Part shown: positions 45,798 through 57,393 of the stretch, piece after piece
Position numbering within the stretch: position 1 is the stretch's first letter
Layout: each line of letters starts with the position of its first letter
Assembly (NCBI GenBank): GCA_948146395.1
Contig: OX411559.1
Span: 29,294,708 to 29,358,707 of the forward strand
Source: Fragum whitleyi
Taxonomy: Eukaryota > Mollusca > Bivalvia > Cardiida > Cardiidae
Direction: 5' to 3'
DNA: 64,000 bases
Position numbers and translations under genes: made by a program
Notes under the pieces: model-generated
What the model saw: the letters and a program-made list of their open reading frames with translations, nothing else
The model's database searches: none
What the model was told of the DNA's origin: nothing

Positions 45798-46904
45798 AAA
45801 ATATATAGAAATGTTATATAAATAAAGACGTTTTATGTTGTATTTTGGAACAGTGAATTAAGATATAGATGATGGTATAAGCTAACAATAACAATTCTGC
45901 ATGACATGTAAAATATGAAAGTTCTAGGCTTTGCGATTAAGGCCGGGTAGAAACAAGTGCTTTTTGGGGGAGGGGGGAGCGGGGTCCGACCTCAAACTCT
46001 ACGCACAGGCATCAATATTTAATTTCCATCTGTATTTAAATAAACTTCAATGAAAAATTCATTTTGCTAGTTTAATTAGGCACAGTTGATATTGAATTGA
46101 AAGTGTGTAAGTATGTGTTGCATTTGAGTAGTAATTCTTAAACGTCAGGTTTTGTTGTTATTGTTGTTGCTGTGATTGTTGTTGTTGTGAATCAGTATCC
46201 CCAAAAGCTTAATATGACAGACAGTAATAACTGCATACTATGGTTATGGCAACAATATATCAGGAAGGTTGCCCAGACTTATAAATTAGACTAATAAGAA
46301 GTTATTCTGTAGGTCCATGTTAAATTGGTGGGTGGGGTAATTCTTTGCTGCCAAATAAATGATTAAACGAATTTATTTGTTTATTGGTTGAATTATCATC
46401 TTATTCACACTCTATCTCAAATAAATACGATAGAAAACGCTACAATAAGTCGTTTTGATTATGATATTTGGACAACTATTTGCAAAATGAGGTATTACGG
46501 CTTGTGAATATTTTCGACCAGGGTTGGTTCAAACATAGCCATCTAACACTAAATTGCTACCACAATTTGACATTACAACGTGCCTAAATGTGTTGTTGTA
46601 TGATGGATCTTTCCATTTTTACAGTCAAACCTTTTCTGGCAGGTATGTTGAACGGATCGAAATTTTCAATTTTTGCCTCCTAGACTAGAAGGATTGAAAC
46701 CAAAATGGCAAAAATCATGGGAGCTTTAACAGACATATCATTATAAATTATTGTCTTGATTGGTAAAATTCTGCTTACGACTTTCTTGTGCACTGTTTAA
46801 ATGAGCGTGTTTAATAAGATTCTGCTTTAGGAAAGAACATGGAAAATAAATTTCATGACTTGACTTTTCAATATCTGTTATTAAATAAATGACTACACAA
46901 TTGA

Positions 46905-47206
46905 TTGTTTATTTGTTTGTTTGTTTGTTTGTTTGTTTGTTTGGATGGGTTTTGCGCCGCTTTTAACAGTTTCACAGTTATATCGCGGCGGCCGGAGCAC
47001 CTAACAATGAATTCCTGGTGTTTCTTTCACCTTTACTACCATTACACCCTTTCCTAGCCTCCGACTACTATCGCACATAGGTTTACGATTATCTACCCAT
47101 TGGTGAGAGACAAACGTCGGAAAGGTTATTTGCCGCCACCGGGGATCGAACCCACGACTTCCAGATTGGAAGTCTTATGCCTAAGCAACTGCGCTATATT
47201 GGCGGC
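46905..47206 (-). mobile_element. SINE-B, full copy with target-site duplication (unit 1)
   Basis: On the minus strand, an A box TAGCGCAGTTGCTTAGGC (47179-47196) and a B box GGGTTCGATCCC (47142-47153), then a roughly 200-base body ending in (AAAC)n. It is flanked by GACTACACAATTGA (46891-46904) and GACTACATAATTGA (47207-47220), a 14-base duplication with one mismatch. Length about 302 bp. A tRNA head, (AAAC)n tail and TSD make the class secure. The LINE partner is unknown. Confidence 0.9.
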
Positions 47207-47659
47207 GACTACATAATTGAATCTAACATTCAAACTACGTTAAAATATCATTTAATTGGGGGAGCGGCATTTTCAAAAAATGCACCCCACCCCCTAGAAA
47301 TTACCAAAATAACTGTGTCCATTGTAACCTTAAAGAGTTCAAAGTCTCGATGTTCACATATTGAACCTTTCTGAGTGAAATTTTTATTGTCCATTGATCA
47401 ATTCTATGTAAACTCAGGATATCTTCCTTTCAATGTCTCTTTTACAATCGAAGTTTGCCTAACGACGAAGGACTTTTAAGAACGTATATTGATCAATTAT
47501 ACTAAAGTTCCTTTAAAAAAGACTTTAACCCGTCATTGACATAGGTGTAACTAAAAGGTAAAAACAAAATAATAACCATGGAGATTGGGCTACAATTTCG
47601 AGCCTAAAAGTGTTTACAAAGAAATAACCAATAAGGCCCTTTCCCCATGTTTTCTGATT

Positions 47660-48835
47660 GCGCCAACCCTTTTAGCTCATACGAGCAGGAAGTGCTCATG
47701 TTTAGCTTTTTTCCGGCGTTCAAGTTGTGGTGTCCGTCTCCAATCAACATCTTTTGTGAACTCAAGAGTTCTCATTTTCACCAAAATGTCTTGTTACCAA
47801 AATGTCTTGAAACTTGGTCAGAATATTTATCTCAATAAGACCTTAGACAATATCGAAATTGTGTCAAATGGGATCAAAAACTAGGTAACTAGTTCAAATT
47901 TTCGACAAACCTTGTGTTTACAAAAGAGGACATAATTTTATCCAAATATCTTAAAAGTTGATCTTAGTGCCTGTCTAGATAAAAATTTCGCAATTCGGTC
48001 AAGTGGGATACAAAGCTAGGTCACAAAGTCAAATCTCAGAAAACTCTATGTGCGGTCTAGAGGCCATATTTTTTGCCCAAATGTCTTGTAATTTGGTCAG
48101 AATGTTTATCTACATGATATCTAGAATGTTTTCTATATTGGGTCTAGTCGGGTAGAAAACTAGGTTAAAGGATCAAATCTTCGAAACAACTTTTGTGCAC
48201 CCTAAATGTCATAAATTTCTTGAAATGTCAGAATGTTTGTCTTCATGATGCCTCGGACAAATTCGAAATTTGGTCATGTAGGATCAAAAACTAGATCACC
48301 TGGTCAAATTTTCGACAAACATGGTGTGCATTCTAGAGGTCATATTTTGGCTCAAATGTCTTGAAAAATGATCAAACGGGCGCACAACGGAGAGAGCCGT
48401 GAAAGAAGCCCAAATGGCATTCGGCCAGTGGAGCCAAAACAAGGGCATAGGGTTAAATCATTTCGAAAATCTATTAGTAGTTTTTGCATTTTGCAATCCT
48501 TGTAAACAATACCTTAGGCGAACGCTTTAGGGATTTCCCATTTTTTGACAGGGTTCATCCTCGTGACCAGACAAACATTCTTATCATTTGGTACTGAATA
48601 ATGGCATCTAGAGTGCTAAGCAAGGTTTTATCATTAATGCACCTTTTCTCTTTAATTTCAATTGGGACGTCCCTACTTTAAATAGGGTTTATCCTTGTGA
48701 CCAGAAAAACACTCTGAATACGCTTCATGTAGATAAGGCCAAAGTTATGACCTCTAGAGCGCTACCATAGCATTATTGACGACGGGCATTCAATGATAAC
48801 AAAAGCTCACATTGAATACGGTATGCTAGGGTGAG
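47660..48835 (+). mobile_element. Hairpin-ended tandem repeat (unit 1)
   Basis: The left hairpin-like end TTTTAGCTCATACGAGCAGG/AAGTGCTCATG is followed by about five units with TGTCTTGAAACTTGGTCAGA and GATCAAAAACTAGGTCAC, each about 150 bases. From 48530 a second core type follows (GGGTTCATCCTCGTGACCAG, as in copy 2 at 14 kb). The right end is TTGACGACGGGCATTCAATG and AAAAGCTCACATTG. It looks like a composite of two family members with different cores. Confidence 0.65.
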
Positions 48836-49252
48836 TTAAAAAGATGATAAACGGACATTTAATGATCACAAAGCTAACCATAAGCATTACGGGCCTAGAT
48901 GAGATTAAAGTGAATATAATTGTTGTAGGCATAGATTAGCAAAATACAAAAGAACTACTTTTATAGCGTAAATTTTAAAAAGAGTCAGAGTTTATTCCCC
49001 CAGTAGCAGTTTGCACTCATTAGAACGTTATTAAAATTGTGTTAACATAAGACAGAAAATCGTCAATGAAGCTACATGTATGCTATCTAAACAGTGTCGA
49101 CTTATAAGCTAAAAAAGAATGGAATATTTTAAAATTGGACTATCGTCGGTATCTCTTAGATGTCGCCAAGATGCTGGTGGATGAAAACTGTCCAAACAAC
49201 TTGATATTTTGTAATGAAATATGGATTCAGAAATTTCAAAATTCTACTTAAG

Positions 49253-49406
49253 ATGGTTTTTGTATTATCGTCAAAAGAAATGATTGAAAACTATTTTCTC
49301 GATTCGGTGCAGATGCACAAACCTACAAGCACTTTAAGACACGTGGTAACGAAACTGGATGACCAAGTTGTTTTTTTGCTTAAGATAAACCAAATTTATA
49401 CTCCAG
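49253..49406 (+). CDS. Candidate coding exon, unrecognised (unit 1)
   Basis: An ATG-started frame (MVFVLSSKEMIENYFLDSVQ, then LRHVVTKLDDQVVFLLKIN) ends exactly at a good donor, CTCCAG|GTAAGA. Composition is more protein-like than the flanking DNA. Against it: no domain is recognised, no matching downstream exon is seen in the unit, and the array also carries the minus-strand zinc-finger exon nearby. Repeated at 55691-55844 and 62129-62282; in the third the base after the donor changes (GTAAGACA). May be chance. Confidence 0.2.
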
Positions 49407-49509
49407 GTAAGATATATTTGTTTTTATGTAGTTTTCACTCCTCGATTTTAAGTGGCTTAACCCTTTGCTGTTTAATCCCTGCTTTTAACGTGACTGTGAT
49501 TTTATGATT

Positions 49510-49580
49510 GAGAAAACATTGTGAAAAATGAAGAAATTGCTTCTGACAAGCAATTTCTTCTTTTTCCACACTATTTTCTA
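49510..49580. repeat. Foldback with ~33-bp arms (unit 1)
   Basis: The inner arms AAGAAATTGCTT and AAGCAATTTCTT (49531-49542, 49548-49559) are exact around a 5-base loop. Outward the inversion continues with about six mismatches. A half copy lies at 20050-20085, so it is part of a dispersed repeat. It lies about 130 bases downstream of the zinc-finger exon's stop. Confidence 0.7.
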
Positions 49581-49706
49581 TCCTACAGAATGGTTATTTT
49601 TCATATTAAATCCACTTTTACTTTTCGTCTGCAAAACCTTTGAATTTGGACAGGTCCAAAATTTTGTAAAACAGGAAAGGGTTAACAAAATGAGTAAGAC
49701 GTTTGG

Positions 49707-49957
49707 CTAGTATCGCTGCTGTTGATGTTTCGTTCGCATATGTCTGTAATAATTACTGCTTTGTGAGAAACACGAATGACAAATCTGACATATATACGGC
49801 CTGACCCCAGTGTGTACACGCATGTGTCTCCGAAGCAAAGAAGCTGCACTGAATACCTTTTTACATACGTTACACGTTCGTGTGAGGAAATATTCTGGAG
49901 GGAACTGGTATTCTATTGATGTCTGTGTTCTTGTGGGTGATGATAACGGTCTTTTGT
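49707..49957 (-). CDS. Terminal exon with two C2H2 zinc fingers (unit 1)
   Basis: Read on the minus strand, a pyrimidine-rich acceptor (TTTTTTTTATTTCAG, ending at 49958) opens a 251-base exon entered in phase 1. It encodes about 82 residues and stops at TAG. Finger 1 is CNVCKKVFSAASLLRRHMRVH (C-x2-C-x12-H-x3-H), linker TGVRPY, finger 2 CQICHSCFSQSSNYYRHMRTKH minus one residue per convention (C-x2-C-x12-H-x4-H), then a short tail. A two-finger 3'-terminal exon is typical of BTB-zinc-finger genes such as lola. No upstream exon was found in the window, so gene identity is unknown. The longer open frame to 50213 is intron plus MITE. Confidence 0.7.
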
Positions 49958-50037
49958 CTGAAATAAAAAAAAGAGATTGTTGAATGAAATTCAGGTCAAT
50001 TATAAAAAGATAGAAACGAGACTGTGCTGATGATATA

Positions 50038-50275
50038 TGAGCCTTTGTGTGACATTTCCAACAATTTGAAACGTTCGTGAGGTGCACACATTGAGTAGCG
50101 TTGACAGCCACTAACTGTAAATATAAAGTTAACTGGTTGTCTATAGATACTTTGAGACCTTTTCTATTTATTAAACGCATAGTAAAGACTCTGGTCAGAC
50201 TCTGCGATTGCACAGGCTGGTCAGGGTCTTTGCTTTGCGTATATTTGAAATTGTTGGAAATGTCACGGAAATATT
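50038..50275. mobile_element. MITE M1 upstream of the zinc-finger exon (unit 1)
   Basis: The left end TGAGCCTTTGTGTGACATTT follows TA. The right TIR reaches ATTTGAAATTGTTGGAAATG and then departs from the family (TCACGGAAATATTTG in place of the GCACAGGCTCA end). The internal hairpin is kept (AAGACTCTGGTCAGACTCTG). It lies in the putative intron of the zinc-finger exon. Confidence 0.75.
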
Positions 50276-50471
50276 TGATATACTTGATATTTCAATAAGA
50301 CATGTTTGAGATTATATTTTATTATACTGAAATTTCTCCAAATAATTCGAAATAATTCTAGAAATGATCAGATTCATGAAAATTGTATATTTGATAACGC
50401 CATTTCAGAAAACATGGCATCAATATCACGGTAACAAATATGCATTTTTAATTTTTCATTGGTTTTTGGTC

Positions 50472-50955
50472 CATCTTTATAATTGTAGCTCTCTTGTAAA
50501 ATCACAACAAAAATACCTTACATCTTTATAATTGTAGCTCTCTTGTAAAATCACAACAAAAAATACCTTACATCTTTATAATTGTAGCTCTCTTGTAAAA
50601 TCACAACAAAAAATATCTTACATCTTTATAATTGTAGCTCTCTTGTAAAATCACAACAAAAAATACCCAACATCTCTATAATTGTAGTTCTCTTGTAAAA
50701 TGACTACAAAAAATTCCCCGTATCTTTTATAATTGTAGCTCTCTTGTAAAATCACAACAAAAAATACATTACATCTTTTTAATTGTAGCTCTCTTGTAAA
50801 ATCACAACAAAAAATACCCAACATCTCTATCATTGTAGCTCTCTTGTAAAATCACAACAAAAATACCCTGCATCTTCATAATAGTAGCTGTCTTGTAAAA
50901 ACACAACAAAAATATACCCAACATCTTTATAATTGTAGCTCTCTTGTAAAATCAC
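50472..50955. repeat. ~50-bp minisatellite, about ten copies (unit 1)
   Basis: Tandem units containing CATCTTTATAATTGTAGCTC and TCTTGTAAAATCACAACAAA, period 49-51 bases, with few substitutions between units. The spacing is continuous, with no unique spacers. Minus-strand frames through it are repetitive artefacts. Confidence 0.9.
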
Positions 50956-53342
50956 TGATGTAGTACAAAAATTGTTTATTACAGTCCCGTGCTGTTTATT
51001 ACATAATTTAATCGATAGCTTTACAACAACAATCAATTGTTTTGTTTTTCTCATACCAACGCAGGAAGATGTGCTGAATCCATAACAGCAGAAACACGAA
51101 CGTGTACAAACGATTGCCCGCAGAAACTACTCATACAAAAAAAACGTTAAGAATTATCCCCCTCATAGCCTGGATGGCTTTTGTGGTGATGAACAAACAT
51201 GCCAAGTTTCATGAAGAAATTTGCGATATCAATAGAGATAAAACCAAAGTTAATGTTTGTCACACCAACGCCTACGCCAACAGCAACGCCGACGACCCTA
51301 AGGTGATCTCAATAACTCTGTTTTCCTTTTCTTTCTTTTTTTAACAATGGAGCTTAGTTTTCATTTAAATCCTTTTTTGTTCGGTGTTTCTACGTCTACC
51401 AGTGATACTACGTTTGAAATATCCAGATGTTAATAGTTTTTCAAAAAAAAAAAAAAAAAAAAAAACCTTGACCACTCAGGTTCAATTTACTTTTTTTCAG
51501 GCCTTGCCAATACCAGACACTTGAGTATTTTGAAAATGACATTATAAAAGGAAGCTGTACAGTTTGTAGTTAATTCAAAGACTCTTTATAAATACGAAAG
51601 CATTCGCCAATTTTAGCCACGCGTATTAAACTTCCGCGCAAGCATAATAACAGTAAGGCGGGGTAATTGCCTAGCTAAATAAGCTTAAGCTTTTGTCGTA
51701 ATCGAACTAAAAATATAGTTTAAGCTATTTAGGAGCAACAGAACTTAAAAATAACTTATTCTGTAAAATATTCGAGAAAATTCTTTTTTTTTTCAATTAT
51801 TTAATGTTCTCTTTCATTCCTTTTATTTTTAAGTCAGTGAAATACCCTCAGGCTTTAGGTGTCCGAAATATTTTTAAATATTAAGCTATCTCTAATTTGT
51901 TTGTGTCTGATAATGAGTTTCATACACAAATTACAAAAGGAGAGCAGACTGTGTTTAGTTTAATTGTGAAAGTATCAGGAATTGTTGACGACCCTGATTA
52001 ATAACACTGAATCCTTTCCTAGCCTCCAGCTATTTTTCAACATAGCTTTATGATTATCAATCCATGTCATTCGGAGCATCACTCGGCCATTTCCGTAAAC
52101 TGCAACATACCTCGGATGTTTGTAAGGCGGATGGGTATGTAACAAAATCGTGCATTTTGTAAGGCGGAAACAGAGTAGGAAAAATTACCACCGTAGATTT
52201 TTATCTTTTACAATGAATAACGGCTGAAAAATCTTAAAATATATAGAAATGTTATATAAATAAAGACGTTTTATGTTGTATTTTGGAACAGTGAATTAAG
52301 ATATAGATGATGGTATAAGCTAACAATAACAATTCTGCATGACATGTAAAATATGAAAGTTCTAGGCTTTGCGATTAAGGCCGGGTAGAAACAAGTGCTT
52401 TTTGGGGGAGGGGGGAGCGGGGTCCGACCTCAAACTCTACGCACAGGCATCAATATTTAATTTCCATCTGTATTTAAATAAACTTCAATGAAAAATTCAT
52501 TTTGCTAGTTTAATTAGGCACAGTTGATATTGAATTGAAAGTGTGTAAGTATGTGTTGCATTTGAGTAGTAATTCTTAAACGTCAGGTTTTGTTGTTATT
52601 GTTGTTGCTGTGATTGTTGTTGTTGTGAATCAGTATCCCCAAAAGCTTAATATGACAGACAGTAATAACTGCATACTATGGTTATGGCAACAATATATCA
52701 GGAAGGTTGCCCAGACTTATAAATTAGACTAATAAGAAGTTATTCTGTAGGTCCATGTTAAATTGGTGGGTGGGGTAATTCTTTGCTGCCAAATAAATGA
52801 TTAAACGAATTTATTTGTTTATTGGTTGAATTATCATCTTATTCACACTCTATCTCAAATAAATACGATAGAAAACGCTACAATAAGTCGTTTTGATTAT
52901 GATATTTGGACAACTATTTGCAAAATGAGGTATTACGGCTTGTGAATATTTTCGACCAGGGTTGGTTCAAACATAGCCATCTAACACTAAATTGCTACCA
53001 CAATTTGACATTACAACGTGCCTAAATGTGTTGTTGTATGATGGATCTTTCCATTTTTACAGTCAAACCTTTTCTGGCAGGTATGTTGAACGGATCGAAA
53101 TTTTCAATTTTTGCCTCCTAGACTAGAAGGATTGAAACCAAAATGGCAAAAATCATGGGAGCTTTAACAGACATATCATTATAAATTATTGTCTTGATTG
53201 GTAAAATTCTGCTTACGACTTTCTTGTGCACTGTTTAAATGAGCGTGTTTAATAAGATTCTGCTTTAGGAAAGAACATGGAAAATAAATTTCATGACTTG
53301 ACTTTTCAATATCTGTTATTAAATAAATGACTACACAATTGA

Positions 53343-53644
53343 TTGTTTATTTGTTTGTTTGTTTGTTTGTTTGTTTGTTTGGATGGGTTTTGCGCCGCTT
53401 TTAACAGTTTCACAGTTATATCGCGGCGGCCGGAGCACCTAACAATGAATTCCTGGTGTTTCTTTCACCTTTACTACCATTACACCCTTTCCTAGCCTCC
53501 GACTACTATCGCACATAGGTTTACGATTATCTACCCATTGGTGAGAGACAAACGTCGGAAAGGTTATTTGCCGCCACCGGGGATCGAACCCACGACTTCC
53601 AGATTGGAAGTCTTATGCCTAAGCAACTGCGCTATATTGGCGGC
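53343..53644 (-). mobile_element. SINE-B (unit 2)
   Basis: Exact counterpart of 46905-47206, with the same 14-base flanks, so copied with the unit rather than inserted independently. Confidence 0.9.
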
Positions 53645-54097
53645 GACTACATAATTGAATCTAACATTCAAACTACGTTAAAATATCATTTAATTGGGGG
53701 AGCGGCATTTTCAAAAAATGCACCCCACCCCCTAGAAATTACCAAAATAACTGTGTCCATTGTAACCTTAAAGAGTTCAAAGTCTCGATGTTCACATATT
53801 GAACCTTTCTGAGTGAAATTTTTATTGTCCATTGATCAATTCTATGTAAACTCAGGATATCTTCCTTTCAATGTCTCTTTTACAATCGAAGTTTGCCTAA
53901 CGACGAAGGACTTTTAAGAACGTATATTGATCAATTATACTAAAGTTCCTTTAAAAAAGACTTTAACCCGTCATTGACATAGGTGTAACTAAAAGGTAAA
54001 AACAAAATAATAACCATGGAGATTGGGCTACAATTTCGAGCCTAAAAGTGTTTACAAAGAAATAACCAATAAGGCCCTTTCCCCATGTTTTCTGATT

Positions 54098-55273
54098 GCG
54101 CCAACCCTTTTAGCTCATACGAGCAGGAAGTGCTCATGTTTAGCTTTTTTCCGGCGTTCAAGTTGTGGTGTCCGTCTCCAATCAACATCTTTTGTGAACT
54201 CAAGAGTTCTCATTTTCACCAAAATGTCTTGTTACCAAAATGTCTTGAAACTTGGTCAGAATATTTATCTCAATAAGACCTTAGACAATATCGAAATTGT
54301 GTCAAATGGGATCAAAAACTAGGTAACTAGTTCAAATTTTCGACAAACCTTGTGTTTACAAAAGAGGACATAATTTTATCCAAATATCTTAAAAGTTGAT
54401 CTTAGTGCCTGTCTAGATAAAAATTTCGCAATTCGGTCAAGTGGGATACAAAGCTAGGTCACAAAGTCAAATCTCAGAAAACTCTATGTGCGGTCTAGAG
54501 GCCATATTTTTTGCCCAAATGTCTTGTAATTTGGTCAGAATGTTTATCTACATGATATCTAGAATGTTTTCTATATTGGGTCTAGTCGGGTAGAAAACTA
54601 GGTTAAAGGATCAAATCTTCGAAACAACTTTTGTGCACCCTAAATGTCATAAATTTCTTGAAATGTCAGAATGTTTGTCTTCATGATGCCTCGGACAAAT
54701 TCGAAATTTGGTCATGTAGGATCAAAAACTAGATCACCTGGTCAAATTTTCGACAAACATGGTGTGCATTCTAGAGGTCATATTTTGGCTCAAATGTCTT
54801 GAAAAATGATCAAACGGGCGCACAACGGAGAGAGCCGTGAAAGAAGCCCAAATGGCATTCGGCCAGTGGAGCCAAAACAAGGGCATAGGGTTAAATCATT
54901 TCGAAAATCTATTAGTAGTTTTTGCATTTTGCAATCCTTGTAAACAATACCTTAGGCGAACGCTTTAGGGATTTCCCATTTTTTGACAGGGTTCATCCTC
55001 GTGACCAGACAAACATTCTTATCATTTGGTACTGAATAATGGCATCTAGAGTGCTAAGCAAGGTTTTATCATTAATGCACCTTTTCTCTTTAATTTCAAT
55101 TGGGACGTCCCTACTTTAAATAGGGTTTATCCTTGTGACCAGAAAAACACTCTGAATACGCTTCATGTAGATAAGGCCAAAGTTATGACCTCTAGAGCGC
55201 TACCATAGCATTATTGACGACGGGCATTCAATGATAACAAAAGCTCACATTGAATACGGTATGCTAGGGTGAG
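54098..55273 (+). mobile_element. Hairpin-ended tandem repeat (unit 2)
   Basis: Counterpart of 47660-48835 at +6,438 with no difference noticed. Confidence 0.65.
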
Positions 55274-55690
55274 TTAAAAAGATGATAAACGGACATTTAA
55301 TGATCACAAAGCTAACCATAAGCATTACGGGCCTAGATGAGATTAAAGTGAATATAATTGTTGTAGGCATAGATTAGCAAAATACAAAAGAACTACTTTT
55401 ATAGCGTAAATTTTAAAAAGAGTCAGAGTTTATTCCCCCAGTAGCAGTTTGCACTCATTAGAACGTTATTAAAATTGTGTTAACATAAGACAGAAAATCG
55501 TCAATGAAGCTACATGTATGCTATCTAAACAGTGTCGACTTATAAGCTAAAAAAGAATGGAATATTTTAAAATTGGACTATCGTCGGTATCTCTTAGATG
55601 TCGCCAAGATGCTGGTGGATGAAAACTGTCCAAACAACTTGATATTTTGTAATGAAATATGGATTCAGAAATTTCAAAATTCTACTTAAG

Positions 55691-55844
55691 ATGGTTTTTG
55701 TATTATCGTCAAAAGAAATGATTGAAAACTATTTTCTCGATTCGGTGCAGATGCACAAACCTACAAGCACTTTAAGACACGTGGTAACGAAACTGGATGA
55801 CCAAGTTGTTTTTTTGCTTAAGATAAACCAAATTTATACTCCAG
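55691..55844 (+). CDS. Candidate coding exon, unrecognised (unit 2)
   Basis: Identical to the 49253 candidate, including the GTAAGA donor. See that entry for the doubts. Confidence 0.2.
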
Positions 55845-56144
55845 GTAAGATATATTTGTTTTTATGTAGTTTTCACTCCTCGATTTTAAGTGGCTTAACC
55901 CTTTGCTGTTTAATCCCTGCTTTTAACGTGACTGTGATTTTATGATTGAGAAAACATTGTGAAAAATGAAGAAATTGCTTCTGACAAGCAATTTCTTCTT
56001 TTTCCACACTATTTTCTATCCTACAGAATGGTTATTTTTCATATTAAATCCACTTTTACTTTTCGTCTGCAAAACCTTTGAATTTGGACAGGTCCAAAAT
56101 TTTGTAAAACAGGAAAGGGTTAACAAAATGAGTAAGACGTTTGG

Positions 56145-56395
56145 CTAGTATCGCTGCTGTTGATGTTTCGTTCGCATATGTCTGTAATAATTACTGCTTT
56201 GTGAGAAACACGAATGACAAATCTGACATATATACGGCCTGACCCCAGTGTGTACACGCATGTGTCTCCGAAGCAAAGAAGCTGCACTGAATACCTTTTT
56301 ACATACGTTACACGTTCGTGTGAGGAAATATTCTGGAGGGAACTGGTATTCTATTGATGTCTGTGTTCTTGTGGGTGATGATAACGGTCTTTTGT
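56145..56395 (-). CDS. Terminal exon with two C2H2 zinc fingers (unit 2)
   Basis: Same acceptor, phase, 82-residue product, fingers and stop as the unit 1 exon, with no residue change. Finger 2 keeps CQICHSCF. Confidence 0.7.
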
Positions 56396-56475
56396 CTGAA
56401 ATAAAAAAAAGAGATTGTTGAATGAAATTCAGGTCAATTATAAAAAGATAGAAACGAGACTGTGCTGATGATATA

Positions 56476-56713
56476 TGAGCCTTTGTGTGACATTTCCAAC
56501 AATTTGAAACGTTCGTGAGGTGCACACATTGAGTAGCGTTGACAGCCACTAACTGTAAATATAAAGTTAACTGGTTGTCTATAGATACTTTGAGACCTTT
56601 TCTATTTATTAAACGCATAGTAAAGACTCTGGTCAGACTCTGCGATTGCACAGGCTGGTCAGGGTCTTTGCTTTGCGTATATTTGAAATTGTTGGAAATG
56701 TCACGGAAATATT
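56476..56713. mobile_element. MITE M1 (unit 2)
   Basis: Shares the altered right terminus of unit 1 (TCACGGAAATATTTG), which shows that units 1 and 2 descend from the same changed copy. Confidence 0.75.
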
Positions 56714-56909
56714 TGATATACTTGATATTTCAATAAGACATGTTTGAGATTATATTTTATTATACTGAAATTTCTCCAAATAATTCGAAATAATTCTAGA
56801 AATGATCAGATTCATGAAAATTGTATATTTGATAACGCCATTTCAGAAAACATGGCATCAATATCACGGTAACAAATATGCATTTTTAATTTTTCATTGG
56901 TTTTTGGTC

Positions 56910-57393
56910 CATCTTTATAATTGTAGCTCTCTTGTAAAATCACAACAAAAATACCTTACATCTTTATAATTGTAGCTCTCTTGTAAAATCACAACAAAAA
57001 ATACCTTACATCTTTATAATTGTAGCTCTCTTGTAAAATCACAACAAAAAATATCTTACATCTTTATAATTGTAGCTCTCTTGTAAAATCACAACAAAAA
57101 ATACCCAACATCTCTATAATTGTAGTTCTCTTGTAAAATGACTACAAAAAATTCCCCGTATCTTTTATAATTGTAGCTCTCTTGTAAAATCACAACAAAA
57201 AATACATTACATCTTTTTAATTGTAGCTCTCTTGTAAAATCACAACAAAAAATACCCAACATCTCTATCATTGTAGCTCTCTTGTAAAATCACAACAAAA
57301 ATACCCTGCATCTTCATAATAGTAGCTGTCTTGTAAAAACACAACAAAAATATACCCAACATCTTTATAATTGTAGCTCTCTTGTAAAATCAC
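56910..57393. repeat. ~50-bp minisatellite, about ten copies (unit 2)
   Basis: Same copy number and unit variants as 50472-50955. Confidence 0.9.

Larger units (their letters stand above)
45798..52235. repeat. 6,438-bp tandem unit, copy 1
   Basis: Every landmark recurs exactly 6,438 bases later. Contents from left to right: a G-rich run (45967-45983), TTG repeats (about 46150-46190), the inverted dispersed repeat (46556), SINE-B (46905), a hairpin-ended tandem repeat (47660), a candidate plus-strand exon (49253), a 33-bp-arm foldback (49510), the minus-strand zinc-finger exon (49707), MITE M1 (50038), a 50-bp minisatellite (50472) and an A21 run (about 51445). The left junction CTTAAAA shares microhomology with the unit's own right end. 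No difference from copy 2 was found. Confidence 0.95.

Noticed and set aside
45420..45821. 133-codon plus-strand frame at the left edge of the array
   Set aside because: Crosses the duplication junction, no splice signals or family resemblance; likely chance.
47142..47207. tRNA gene on the minus strand
   Set aside because: A and B boxes are present but the cloverleaf is not kept and a SINE body, (AAAC)n tail and target duplication follow; it is a SINE head.
49958..50213. N-terminal extension of the zinc-finger frame (open to 50213, and to 63146 in unit 3)
   Set aside because: The extension crosses a strong acceptor and reads into MITE M1. The same peptide type appears from the unrelated M1 copy at 30.3 kb, so it is repeat translation.
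50472..50955. Regular repeats resembling a CRISPR array
   Set aside because: Units are contiguous 50-bp tandem repeats without unique spacers and the genome is animal; it is a minisatellite.
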